From the NCBI GenBank assembly GCA_024741835.1, contig JAENRP010000056.1:24359-88358 (forward strand): a DNA stretch of 64,000 nucleotides, given 5' to 3'. Position numbers and translations under genes: made by a program. The notes under the pieces were generated by a model. That model was not told where the DNA came from. It saw only the letters and a program-made list of their open reading frames with translations, and searched no databases. This document shows positions 32,934 to 44,388 of this stretch, in pieces; position 1 is the first letter of the stretch; every line of letters starts with the position of its first letter. Origin of the DNA: Diplocarpon mali (Eukaryota > Ascomycota > Leotiomycetes > Helotiales > Drepanopezizaceae).

Positions 32934-35437
32934 ACTCGATAGAAGACCGCGCCCCTGTAAACTACCCCTTTCGGCCCCCGCCGCGTCCTCTCACGAGGCT
33001 GTATACTCACGTTCAAATCCCCAACAACCTGTCCTCTCTCCACACGGAAAGTTGGCACAGAGTCGCGACTTCAGATGCCGTGCTGGGTCGTGTTGATGAA
33101 ACCCTTAAATACCCCAAATCTCACCACGGACTGAGAGTATGATGGCGCACTTCTTTCCGAACTGAATTTGAGAAAATCGAAGTCGCCTCTGGCGTCTACG
33201 GCGTTTTTTCTTCTGCTTGCATGTGGTTCCGGTGAGGTCGAGCTGAGATCATAGCATAATGTCATGAGTAAAAGATGAACTTGAATATGAAACTTTGGTG
33301 GATTTTGTCGCTGTGAATGTAACTTGCTTTCTCTTTTCGCTCTTCTGCCCTAGTGGGCTTCGTATCTGCTTTCTGTCTATGCATTTGTGGTCCTGATCCT
33401 TTTTCTTTGCGATCAAACACTATGCTTGATTGGCCCGCTTGTCAAGCTTTTTACGTGTGGCCTGACAAAGTGAACTTGCTGCGAGATATTTTGGGATAAG
33501 TATCTTTACGACCACACAATTTACTCAAAGATTTTGTCTTTGAATATAAAAGGCTAGGGGTTTTTTCACACAGCACAGACTGTCTCTCCTTGTTATAGGA
33601 ATCAGTCAGGGGTTGCGCTAGTGGTTTATGTGACTGGTGAATGTTTCGTTCTTGCTGCAGGGTGTAAGATTGAGCCTATTCCTCTATTAAATATCCATCT
33701 CTTCAAGGCGACAATTCGAACTTTCGTCCAGACTATGGATCTAGCTACATAGAAGTGAAATAAGCTACTTTTTTTTCTTACATCAAACGATTTCCTTCCT
33801 TCCTACTGAAGTTAGATCCTTATCGATGCAATTCATCCAGCGACAAGGAGCCATGGACGAATGATTTTGGGCAAGGAGGAGCCGAAAGTGGGCGTGGATT
33901 TTCCTATTTGGTTTGACGCAGAAGTGATACTGAGGGGCTTGGAATAGCGATACTTGCAGGGTAACTTTACTGCGGCTATACTATATGAATCTGCTTTTCC
34001 TGCAACGCTTCTTCTCTTCCATACATCGCGCTTGATTCTCCAAGTTACCTAGAGAGGTATAGAGCTGTGCCCGCGTTGTGGTATGGATCTCAGCATGAGA
34101 TAGGCGATCTCCGATAGCCGTCATTACAATCTTGTTTCTTCTACAGCTCTATGAGAAGAATCAGACTACTAATTCTCATAGATTGCTACCTGTTTCTGAG
34201 CTGATTGTCATGGATGTGTGTTTGTTGTTTACTTTAGATTGTGTGAAACAATTAGGTAGCAGCATATTTGTAGACACATGGAACTGTATTGAATCGCTGC
34301 TGGGCCTAGCAAACTCTTGGTTTTTAAAATCCAATGTCTTGTTATCGCCGCCTCCAGCTCCTCGTTACTTGTGCAGCAGTCTGGATCTCTGCCCTTTTAC
34401 TTATCAGCCTGCTTCGATAAAGGGAGGACAAGGGGGTTGGGGATGGTGTTGGGGGAGGTAAATAAGTACATATTCAATAGTCTTAGCATGTGTATATAGT
34501 TGCCAGTAATGTCATTTGTTATTGATTCCTAGCGCAACCGCAGAGTAAGAGCATCAAAAATCATATGTATAAATATGAACCATGTTTCTCTAAGGATGGT
34601 TGCTGTTTCTCATATGCACAGCTCCTAAGCTAGCTTTATCACAAAATAGGCTTCAGTATAAACAGATTCCTTCCTATCTACCAATATCTCAACTTGGATT
34701 ACTCCAATTTAACTTTGCTGCGGTAACAAACTTCTCTTTTGAGATTTCATACGCCTAAATTGAAGCTCCCACATGTTTCAAAGACACCTTTAATAAATAG
34801 TACAGAGCTGGCGACTAGGAATGAATCCTGAGATGCTCCTGTCAGGTACTTCTCGCGGCCTCCAGCATTGCATTACTCTAACCAGGCCTTGTGCTACCCA
34901 AATAAGCGCTCTCTATAAGCTAGGGAACCATGACGCCTCAGCGTTCCATTGGGGAATCATGGATTACAATAGAGATAGCCTTTTCTCATCCAGATCTAGC
35001 CAAAAGTTATTCGTTCGCTAACGAACATTAACAGGACCCATTGAGATCACTCAGGCGTCTTAGCATTCATCTAAAGTATAGAAAGATTGTTTGGCAAAAG
35101 TCAACAAAACATCACTACGCTCAATACACATCTGCAAAATGCGTTGCTTTTTGCTTAGGACGGTTGTATATAGATGCAAAAAAGCTTGCGCTTTATATTT
35201 ATTCATTTAGTGATGTTTCTTGTCTCACTGATTCTCTCTGATTAACTATCTCCTTTTCAATCCGCTCTCTAGCGTCAACCAATCGCTCAGCTCTTTAATC
35301 AACCTACCAGCAACCGTTTTTCTCTCACTTCAACTCTAAAACCAGCCATCTATCATCGTAGCTCTATGACTATCGTTTCTTGATATCCTTTCGGCCGCGC
35401 CTTCAGCATCTATGCGTTCTTGCTTTCTCAGTCTGAC
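32934..35437. other. 2.5-kb gene-free region
   Basis: Downstream of MED19. AT-rich with many T tracts; short open frames only. No gene, repeat or RNA could be supported. Confidence 0.45.
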
Positions 35438-36421
35438 CTAGGCATCTAATGCTTCCCTCCGCACAGTGGATTGTGTTTCAAACGATTTGAATGCCTCTTT
35501 GGCAGCCTCATCATCAGGTTCTGTCGCTTCCCACGCTTCGACTTTGATTTCGTACGCCTCTCTCCACCTTTGGAGCTCAGGATGGTAAGCTACTGTGGCA
35601 GCCTTGTAGTTCGCCTTTTTTTTCCGCACGCTGCTTGATCTCGCATCGCTCACGGAATTCTTTTGCTCTCTGCTCCAAGAAGGCTTTGTCAGCTTTCTCC
35701 TTGGATATTCTTGCTGCTGTAATTTTGTACGCGGAAGCTCTGCGCCTCTCATAATCAGCGGGTGCGGTAGCTTTCTGCCTGGCTATTCTTACCGCGACCA
35801 TTTTGATCTTGGCCGCTTTTTGCTCCCTGTACGCGACATGTTCGGCAGCTCTCTTCTCCTCATACTCCACACTTATCGCAGCTCTCAGCTTAGCCTTCTC
35901 GCATTCTGCAGTCCAAGATGCCTTGTACCTGTCTGCGATCGCCTCCTGCTTTCTGCTTCCGGCGGTGTTCTCAGCTCATATGAATTCCATGGCCTTGACA
36001 TCTTGTTCTCTTGCTAGTTTTCCAGCGGCTTTGGAAGCAGCTTGCTTGGCGATTTCCTCTTGCTGATCTCCCTCGTGTGCTGCTCGTGCCGCAACAAACT
36101 GGTTTCTAAGCGGCGCGTTCACCTTCACTCTAGCTACCTTTAAAATTGAGTCGGCATATCGAATGTCGTATATCTTGCGAAGTCTTTTATCGCTTAGGGT
36201 CTTGAATGCGCCTCCGAGCTATATACATATTAGTTACCAGTGTCTGATAGTATGGCATGAATACGTACCAACTGGAATTCTTGGGTTACCCGTAAAACTT
36301 TGTCTCGGTACTTGTCAGGGTGCTTCAGCAGACTTTGTAGCCAATATGCGATTCTGATCTCCTCCCCAGTACTCTCGAAGTCGATTCCAAGAATGGTATA
36401 GTGATCATGAATGGTCGCCAT
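35438..36421 (-). pseudogene. broken J-domain (DnaJ) protein gene
   Basis: Exon 1 (36421-36269) encodes a J domain: MATIHDHYTILGIDFEST, then the HPD motif at residues 34-36 (LLKHPDKYRDK). A GTACGT donor and a TATATAG acceptor join it at phase 0 to exon 2 from 36218 (LGGAFKTLSDKRLRKIYDIR). An in-frame TGA at 35978-35976 stops the protein after 131 codons. The same frame then continues for more than 100 codons as a charged Ala/Lys/Glu/Arg-rich coiled coil (QEAIADRYKASWTAECEKAK). A second break lies at an eight-base homopolymer (35616-35623), after which the adjacent frame carries the coding sequence to a stop at 35438. The J domain itself looks intact, so a short product might still bind Hsp70. 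Sequencing error could explain the homopolymer shift, but hardly the TGA as well. Confidence 0.75.
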
Positions 36422-38138
36422 AGCCCTGCTATACGGCGATGACCTTGTTTTAGATGTTGAACGCGTCAAAGGCTTTTCGAGAGTTTGATTATGAGATATT
36501 TTGGCAGATCGGATTTCACAAGTTTTCAAGAAAATTAAAGGCGAGGCCGCCCAGGAGCGTGTCTACTGTACTAGCGATAAGCGAAGTCAATATTAAGGTA
36601 CGCAGGTGGTCGGCGCCGCGGTGGACCACAGCGATTTTTTGAGCTGGGACATTGGTAATCTACTAGAATTTAACAACATATATTTTCGCTTAATAATCTC
36701 AGTCTATTACTTATAGGTTTCATCGGTGAAATAAGAGCTAAACGTGCCTCTGATCGCCCATCCATCATGGAAAATTCTCCACTTTCCTTGTTGTCTCCAG
36801 GATAGAACCATCACAATTCTCCTCTCTCTCGTAAACTCGGCTTTCTCCTACCTTTGCATCAACGCGAACGGCGAGCATACTCCCGCTACAGAATCTCTTA
36901 ATTTTGGTTCCATACTGTATGGCTCTGAGCCGCTGCAGCCTCTGTCACCTTCACGCTCGCCCGCTCTTCTCTCTTCACCGCTACAAACTATCTCTCCCTT
37001 GCTTTGATCAGCGTACTCTTTTTATTCAGCCAAACAACATCCACAAGCGAATCAGGATTCGCGTTCTCGAAGCCCTGCGGAAGCCAAGAACCCTCATACA
37101 CCTTCTTTACCATAGTTTCTTCTTCCTCATACTGTTGGCATGACAAGCGACGGAGGTTAGCATGAGTATCCCTCTGATTTGTAGCCTTTGACGCTGCTCC
37201 CACAATATTATGCTGGCGACCTCGGTATCGGGTGACCGCCATACAGTAGTATGACTGAAATGTAAGCCAAACACCCCGTTCCCTAGGAAGCGGAATAATA
37301 CTGTTGAGTACAGTGGGGGAGCCAGAATATTGGTGTGGCTTGCAAAGTCGAAATCTCACTTTCTCGTAGTACAAGCTGCAACCAGAGCCATTGTTTCTAA
37401 ATCTATAGCTCTCGTGAAAGGGGCAGGTATAGATTCAGGCCGTAGGTATTCCAGGGCTAAAGCAACAAGCCTTTTAGGTAACCTCGTAAGAAAATGACCC
37501 AATATACTGGCAGTGCGATTACTGCGATACGTATACGATAGAGATCAGTTTGCTAGTTGCAATTTAGAAAAGAATTTAAACAAATAAACATCATTTTGCT
37601 TTGGCAATTATTTTCTAACGATAATTTAGACGTCACTCAAAAGCAATATGCTCTAGAATATGAATATATACACATTATTTTCGTAAGGCTTTTACGCACA
37701 ATGTATGGGTTGATATAAAACAAGAAGAAAAACACATTAATATAATCAAAAGACTTTCGAACGATTGCTTCGGTAGCCGAGTACAACTAGCGAGGGGCTT
37801 AGGAGTAAACATTGAGCGGCTCGTAAGATATGAACTATGATTAGAGTTTAGGTGATGGCCTTCAAGGACGGAAGTCATGTGAAGCATACAATGCATAGGA
37901 TCAGCTGTAAGGCCGAGCAGAGCAAGAAGGCAGAATCTACAAGAGCTAGCAGGAAGGGTGCGATTTCTTTTCGAGGAAGCGCGGTGTATTTGTGGCCTCT
38001 TTTACACGTACAATCTTAACCCCTCTACACACCTGCAGCCGAGCAGCAAACGAACATTAAGTAAAGGATGCTTTCATGAAGAGATTCAGAGAAGTTGTAG
38101 TGTAATATATATTGATATTTTTTCCGGATTGAGCAGTA
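36422..38138. other. gene-free region between J-domain relic and tRNA
   Basis: No gene supported. A minus-strand frame at 37374-36988 has a coding-like end (SWLPQGFENANPDSLVDVVW) but no splice partner or recognised family. The rest is AT-rich. Confidence 0.4.
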
Positions 38139-38229
38139 GCCTCTATAGCTCAGTGGTAGAGCGCGTCACTAGTAGTCTAATGAGACATACGATATGACGA
38201 TGTCGCCGGTTCAATTCCGTCTAGAGGCA
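38139..38229 (+). tRNA. tRNA-Thr (anticodon AGT) with 19-base intron
   Basis: Acceptor arms GCCTCTA and TAGAGGC pair perfectly. The D arm is GCTCAGTGGTAGAGC; the anticodon stem CGTCA pairs with TGACG. The loop reads CTAGTA, then a 19-base intron after position 37, then A, giving anticodon AGT. The T arm is GCCGG-TTCAATT-CCGTC with one C-U mismatch. Without the intron the molecule is 72 bases, plus CCA added later. The intron sits in the canonical place for eukaryotic tRNA introns. The T-stem mismatch leaves slight doubt whether this copy is fully functional. Confidence 0.85.
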
Positions 38230-38921
38230 GGTGAATGATTGAATGATTCTTTTTGTGCATCTTCTCCCTGGAGATTGGCGTTGGACATGGTGCTAATGTG
38301 CGATTGGTAATGTTTGGATTACGAATTCTTGTTTGTTTTTGTGGGAATCGCTTAAGTTGCGTTAGTTAACAACCCAAGGAAAGGCCTTATATACAGGTCA
38401 TCGGTATTTTGAAAGCTTTTATATTAGATCCCTATTTGTTATCCCTCAGAACAGAATTCATGTTCATGTTCACGTACTATGGAATTCTGGACTGTTGATA
38501 AATGCTACGTTTAAGGTTGCTGCACTAGGCTGTGCTGCCCAGCTTTCGGCCAATTACAGTGCAATATCAATTCAGTTCAAGTGCCACAAAGTAGAAATCA
38601 ACTCTGCCAGCCGAAGCTTTCTAGCGCGAGGCTACTAACATGTATATAATATGAGAAAGATGATGGCAAGTATATCCACTGATCATAGAAAATCTAAGAT
38701 GCATATAACTACCAAATATGTCCTCGCTTGTCCAGAGTTGAAGAACCTTTTCTCCTGTAGTTTTTATAACGTGCCAGGTAAGGCTGGATCTTGGCACTCG
38801 TCGTCACGTCACATCAGAAACGCCCGCCTCATTGCAGCACCTCAAACAACCTTACGTCCTTCTATCTATTTTTACCAGATACACAATGCGCTCTCGTCCA
38901 CAGTTACGATAACACGGTACG
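38230..38921. promoter_or_regulatory. upstream region of MED5
   Basis: About 690 bp between the tRNA and the MED5 start. No gene is seen. It should contain the tRNA terminator near its left edge and the MED5 promoter. Confidence 0.35.
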
Positions 38922-41900
38922 ATGCCCTCCAGCTCCACTGTATGGCAGCAATTTCTAGACCGCTGCATCGAGACACGCCTTGACATCGAACCCTTCACCA
39001 CCTACGTCGAGCTCCTCAAGACCCAAGAACCTCTCCCAGCCGCGCGAATCGCACACATTTTCCTCGCGCCGCGCGAAGAAAACTGCAACGCCCTAGATCC
39101 GCGCGTTGTGCGATATGTGCAGACTCTGCTAAGCTTGGAGCTGGTCGACGTGCCATCGCTGCTGCGGGGGCTCTGGAAGGTTTCGAGCTTCAGGATACAG
39201 GAGGACGAGCAGGCGCAGAACAAGGAAGTAGATGGAGGAGAGGGCGGAAAGACTGAAAAGAGATGGTTGAACTCGTACACGACCGAGGAGACGCTGTTCT
39301 ATCGCATGACGAAGATTATCTCTTCGGGCGCAGCACCGCGCGACCTGCAGGAGATCGTGGAACTAGTCAATGCCTGTATACAATGGATGGAGACAGTGGT
39401 ATCTGCTACGCATACGGCGCACCAGCTGTTGAGTCTGGCGCCAACTCGTGCGGCTGAGATGGCGGCGCAACACATGGCATTGGGCACGTTGGTGGTGTCG
39501 GTGGTAGAGAATGCCCAAGTGGTGCATGCGCTGGAGAAAAGGGCTGTGCCGAAACCTGTACGGAGTCACTTGAGCAAGGCTTTGGGAGGTTTTGTACCGC
39601 TGGTACTGCAAAGTAGCCCACAGAGTGCCGGCAGGCTGGAGATCTTCAGGACGGAGACATTGCCTGCTTTTGAGCCGCCTGAGACCAAAGAGCCGAAGGG
39701 CGGAGCAGACAAGGATATCGAGGATATATTGCAGGATGGACTGGAGCTGCGCGTGGAAAGCATGGTGGTGGAAGAGATGCCCGTTGTAAACACGAGGATT
39801 GGGCTATACGTTTATTTGAATTCCTTGGTAAGGGGACAATGCAGTGGGAAAGAGAAGCTGCTAATGCGACGCAGCTCGTTGCACGACCATTAATCGATGA
39901 CAGTGCCATCTTTTCATATCTCCATAATCGATATCAGGCAAGCTCCCCTCGCCCGAAGCCATTTGTCTACTAACATCGCCACGCCAGGGCGACATTCGCT
40001 CAACTATCATAGACCTTATCCTTGCAGCCTTTGATATCCTCGCAAATGCCACCTTTCGTAACGAACGAGCTCAATCGATTACTATTCACCGATCATTTCT
40101 TATAAACAAGATACCCCTCTTACTGTCAAACCTCTCGTCATCCTTGTTTCCACCCCTCACATCCGAGTATTGCATCACGGAAGCATTGGGCCAAGTCGAC
40201 ACCACAGCATTCCCTACGCTGTCTAACATGTTCGATGAGACGAGCAGTAGCAACATGTTTTCGGACTCGGTGCGACAAGATTTTTGTTTTGCGTGCTGCC
40301 TGCATGGCCTGATCGAAGAGTCGAGCATTGAAGAGCTGCTGGGGGACATCCCGATGCAGAGCCTGCCAGCTGGAGGTAGATACGTGAAAGAAGAATTAGT
40401 TCAACAATGCTTGTCAGACCCGGAGAGAGCGGAAGGTTTGATTGACGAGTTGCAGAATATGGATGGAAATGTCGGGGCTGTCAGTCAAGCCATTACCGAG
40501 GTATTGATCGCCGCGATGCCGATGATCCCAGTACTGAGAGAAACAGGTCATTGCACGCCTGTGTAGCAACAAGGAAACAATGTCACTGAAAAGCCTCTGC
40601 AGCCGGCTTGTACAGAAGCCATCCGCGCTCGATGTGATGCTTCTTTTCGACAAACCGACAGCATTCCTACAACCTATCTGCGATCTGCTTGATAATTGGC
40701 GCTATGACGAGGACCAAGGGGAGTATCAACCCGTCTACGAAGAGTTCGGTTCGATCCTCCTTCTAGTCTTGTCGTTCACATATCGATATAACCTTTCAAC
40801 GCTTGATCTAGGCATCCGGAGCCCCGAATCATTCGTGGCGAAGCTGCTCACGCGCGGACATCTCAGCCGCAAGATGGAGGAAACGTCCGAGTCTGAAAAG
40901 CAACATCTCACAGGTTGGATTCAGGGGCTTTTTGACAACGAAAGTGGCGGGCTAGGGGATGAGCTGATGTCGTCCTGCCCTCCGCAAGACTTCTACCTTC
41001 TCGTCCCCACGCTCTTCCACGAGACCGTGTTGGCATGCTCAACCCGAAACCTCTCTGACGAGACACTGAAAGGTGGGTTGGAGTACTTGGTCGACACCTT
41101 TCTCCTGCCATCACTCGTTCCTGGTATCACTTGGCTGGCTTGTCATCTCTGGGAATCTCGCGGCGACGCCAATGCCGTCCTCCAGATCCTCTCCGCGCTC
41201 ATCACAAACCCAGCATCCATATCCAACAACACCGAAGCGTCACAGATGCTCAACTCCATACTGAACATCGTGGCCAAGAACCTCGAGCAGAGCCTCCGCT
41301 GGCTCCAACGTGCGGAGCCATCCCGGCAAGACGTCGAACCTCTCCTCAAAGCCCTGCGCGGTAACCTGGGCTGGGAACGTCGCGGGGCAAGCGACCACAC
41401 CGAACTCGAATCCTGGAGCGGCTCGAGCGGCGGTGGTCTCATCGTCTCGCTTAAATCTACCGTAGTCAACCTCGTACAGTGGGGTCTGAACCCATCCTTA
41501 AACAGCAACCCCGCCAACTATACCAACCGACAAATCCTCGTTGGCGTGAAGATGCTCGGCGCGAAACGCGTACTCAGCGCCATCATCGACGAAGTCAGAT
41601 CTCAAACCGAAACCGGGCATGGGAGCGTGGTCCTCGACGCAGCATGCGCCCTCGTCTGCGCTCCCGACGCCGCAAGCTGGGACGCGGGGATCTCGATGGA
41701 GGTCCTGGGCGCGTCGGCCATACAGCCGCAACAGCGACGACTCAACCTGCGAGAAGCGCTCCGTCTCGAAGCAGAGAATGCGCCCAAGTTACATAAAACG
41801 GAACCATTCCTCGCCGAGACCATTGTGCGTCTATACCGCAAGGTTGAGGCGCAGCTCACGATGCCGCAGCAAGCCATGGACGCCTTGGGGGATCTGAATA

Positions 41901-42076
41901 GTGCTATCGAGGCGGCGGGGATGGATGCCCTGGCGGCAGAGGGATTGTCTGGTGACGCGGCGGATCTGCTGGGAGACCCGCATAGTGACCTGATGCAGGG
42001 ACTGATGGGGGGCGGTGCGGATGATCTCTTGGGGTTCGGGAGCACAGGGGATCTGGGGGATGGGCTGGGGTTTTGA
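38922..42076 (+). CDS. med5: Mediator subunit 5 (Nut1 family), four exons, 1,003 aa
   Basis: Tail-module subunit of Mediator, nuclear, taking part in activator-dependent transcription. Exons 38922-39827, 39875-39937, 39988-40500 and 40547-42076 join at phase 0 throughout to 1,003 codons, the usual size for Med5 in filamentous fungi. The protein is an all-helical, Leu-rich repeat-like scaffold; recognisable stretches include WQQFLDRCIETRLD at the start and LITNPASISNNTEA and LGWERRGASDHTELE towards the end. The C-terminus is Gly/Asp/Leu-rich (DLLGDPHSDLMQGLMGGGAD). The second intron begins with GC rather than GT (CAG/GCAAGC) but has a perfect branch site (CTACTAACATC). The family call rests on overall length and these segments; a profile search would settle it. 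Confidence 0.85.
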
Positions 42077-42614
42077 AGGGCTTGGGACCACAGGCTCAGC
42101 TCTGCATACTAGGAGGGAGTATTATTAGGAAGCGAGGATCTATAAGAATTTATTTGTGTTCTCCCTGGCATCTTCGTTGTTCAGAGTCGATCTTGACGCC
42201 GGTCGCAGTAGACATGGCGATATCGGCCATCGTAGTCTCTGCGACATCAAATAGTCGCTAAGTGGCAAGCTTGCACCCGAGCACTCGAGAGCAGAAGCAT
42301 GGATTTGCTATGTCTCGCATCCCAGGATCTCTCTCTTTACCTTTCCCCATCCGCTCGAGGGATTATATATAGTTTGGTTTGCGGAGCTGTCCGTTGCAGT
42401 CCAATACTGGTGGAGAGTAAGGTGCTTCGCAGGGGCAAGAAGATGAGCGGCACGTGAGGAGTTTCGATGCTGATGCTGATAGGATGGGATGGGTAGTTGT
42501 AGTCTCCTTCGCGCTCGCGTACGGTCGCTGCGCAGGGCGGGATCAATGCCGCGCTGGGAACATGACAGGAGGCATCTTGCCTGTGTTTATCTTCTTGTCT
42601 GCTGCATCTACTGA
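42077..42614. other. gene-free region after MED5
   Basis: About 540 bp with no gene supported. It contains the MED5 3' end. The SDH relic begins just beyond it. Confidence 0.4.
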
Positions 42615-42941
42615 TCATTGAGGACGTTTATCCACAATACTGACGTGCCTAGGATGGCTGGTGATGGCAGATGTACGACCTGATCAAAGGCAGCGACTGG
42701 CTCGGCGACCAAGCCTACGAGCTGGAGAATCAATATATGCCATCCTCTCACAACTCTGAGGGCAAGACAACCCCAGCGACCGCTGGGCGGGCGGTCGATC
42801 GACTACGGACGCTCCCTGAAGCATTCCCCAAGCTGGCAGCGTGCGGGTGAGGGCGTGAGGATCGGGTACAGGGACGTGGTCACGGAGACGCTCGATCAGG
42901 GGGAGTGCGAGAGCGTACCGCCGAGGAAGAGGCCTTGGTGA
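42615..42941 (+). pseudogene. internally deleted relic of succinate dehydrogenase flavoprotein
   Basis: Pieces of the mitochondrial complex II flavoprotein (SDHA/Sdh1) appear in order but in different frames. First comes IED, then (across a likely intron end at 42650) DGW-stop-WQMYDLIKGSDWLGDQ, matching the EDDWRWHMYD...KGSDWLGDQ region; the stop TGA replaces the expected Arg. Then YELENQYMPSS (the ELENYGMPFS region), then PLGGRSIDYGRS. This is fused directly to the extreme C-terminus: LKHSPSWQ, then GVRIGYRDVVTETLDQGECE and SVPPRKRPW with a TGA at 42939. Roughly 450 residues between the N-terminal flavin region and the C-terminus are missing, and 14 or so residues after GDQ as well. It cannot encode an enzyme. 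The functional gene must lie elsewhere in the genome. Confidence 0.8.
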
Positions 42942-43339
42942 AATCCTACCTTTGCTGGGTTGCACGCGAGATGGAGGTGCGCGTGCGCTATGTGCTGCGC
43001 GTGTGCTGCGCGTTTCTGTGCCAGATTAAGCCATCGAGATTATACAAGCAATATATACCAACACCAGAAGTCCAGATTGGACTGTAGGGTGGGCTGGGTT
43101 TTATTTCTACGGACTTCACATGTACTTGCACAAATTCCTGGGTCTGTAGACCTCCTCGATAATCTCGTTCGCTTGTTCGCTCGTTTACTTGTTCGTATGT
43201 TTGTTTGTTTATTTACCATCACCATCGCTATTGAAAAAGCTGTGGGGCTCGCTTAACCAAGCCCAGCCCGGCTTAGCTCAAGCCTCGTCTCACTTGCGGC
43301 GAAACAAGCATGCTGACTACTCGGCAGGAAGAGCTCACG

Positions 43340-43407
43340 GCCCTTACTTGGGCGAGTATGGTTCCCCCTGATTAAGGATGCATGTTCAGAGATCAGGACT
43401 TCTTCGG
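43340..43407. repeat. diverged direct repeat, copy A
   Basis: GCCCTTACTTGGGCGAGTAT and, 40 bases on, TCAGGACTTCTTCGG resemble GCCCTTACTTGAGCGGGGTT and TTAGGACTTCTTTGG in copy B at 44022. Same orientation, about 680 bp apart. Confidence 0.5.
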
Positions 43408-44021
43408 TATAAGCGTAAGTGTGGTGCGGTCGGCTGGAGGGCCTTCATTGGGTCGCTCAGGAGACTCGCTAAGGTGGAGGAAGATGATTAATTGTATTGT
43501 TCTCTAGTGTATATAAGGTAAGGAGACTTCGGAAAGAAAAGGAGGTTCCCTGACTAAGCCTAATCACGTGGAGAGTCTCCAGAATAAGTAGGGACTCCAC
43601 CCATTCTGCACAACAGTAAGGCTTGATAAACAAGCCAACACTCCCGATAGACCTGTAACTCAAGTTGTGCGTCTTCCTTCTTGTACACAACTTTGGCTAT
43701 CCCTGAGCCTAAGCGAAGTCCCATAAGCCGAAGTGCTTCACTGTTAATCGTTAGGCCGGAGTTTCCACTAAGTGGTGGTGAGCAGCCCTGTGACATATTA
43801 CCGTCCCTCTCGCGAGTCCTGCACGCCGATCGGCCGACCCGGAGTGTAAGCAACATTCAATACCTGTATGAAGCTCTTAGGGTTAGAGAAGAAAGAAAGA
43901 AAAATCACCAGACGAGCTGGTCCGCAAGACTTTGGGTTTGAGCTTTAGAGTAGAGGGAAACCAGTCCCTGCGCCGAGTCACCGAGTAGAGCGCGCGAACT
44001 GCTCTGGAGAAAACCAACCTC

Positions 44022-44088
44022 GCCCTTACTTGAGCGGGGTTGGTTCCTCTTAGACAGAATACGTGTCCAGAGGTTAGGACTTCTTTGG
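44022..44088. repeat. diverged direct repeat, copy B
   Basis: Partner of the repeat at 43340-43407. Shared ends and a less similar middle; several differences are transitions. Possibly old long terminal repeats or two insertions of one small element. Confidence 0.5.
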
Positions 44089-44344
44089 CGGCGAGAAGGG
44101 GCTCGCCTAGCCCAGCCTAGCCTCATTGTACTGCGTGCGATGTTTGCGCGGCACAATAGGAAATGAGAAAAGGGGATGTTTCTGGACGCAAAGGCCGAGA
44201 GGGTTGAGAGAATGGGTGGCGGGGTGATGGATAAGCGATAGCTGGGTAGGGAGGGATAGGTGGGAATAGGCGGATAGATATGGCCTCTATATTATTAAAG
44301 TCTTAAAGATTTAGTCCTTTCTTGTCAGGCGCGATGAAATAGGG

Positions 44345-44346
44345 GA

Positions 44347-44377
<31 letters not shown>

Positions 44378-44388
44378 AAGGGTGAGGG
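44345..44388 (+). repeat. GGGTGA hexanucleotide array
   Basis: About six to seven consecutive GGGTGA units, one of them GGGTAA. The unit is one base away from the TTAGGG-type telomere repeat on the same strand (GGGTTA), so it looks like a variant interstitial telomere-like tract. The G-runs could form a quadruplex on the plus strand. Confidence 0.75.

Noticed and set aside
44345..44388. CRISPR-like or regulatory array
   Set aside because: The unit is only six bases with no spacers, in a eukaryotic genome; a simple telomere-like repeat explains it.
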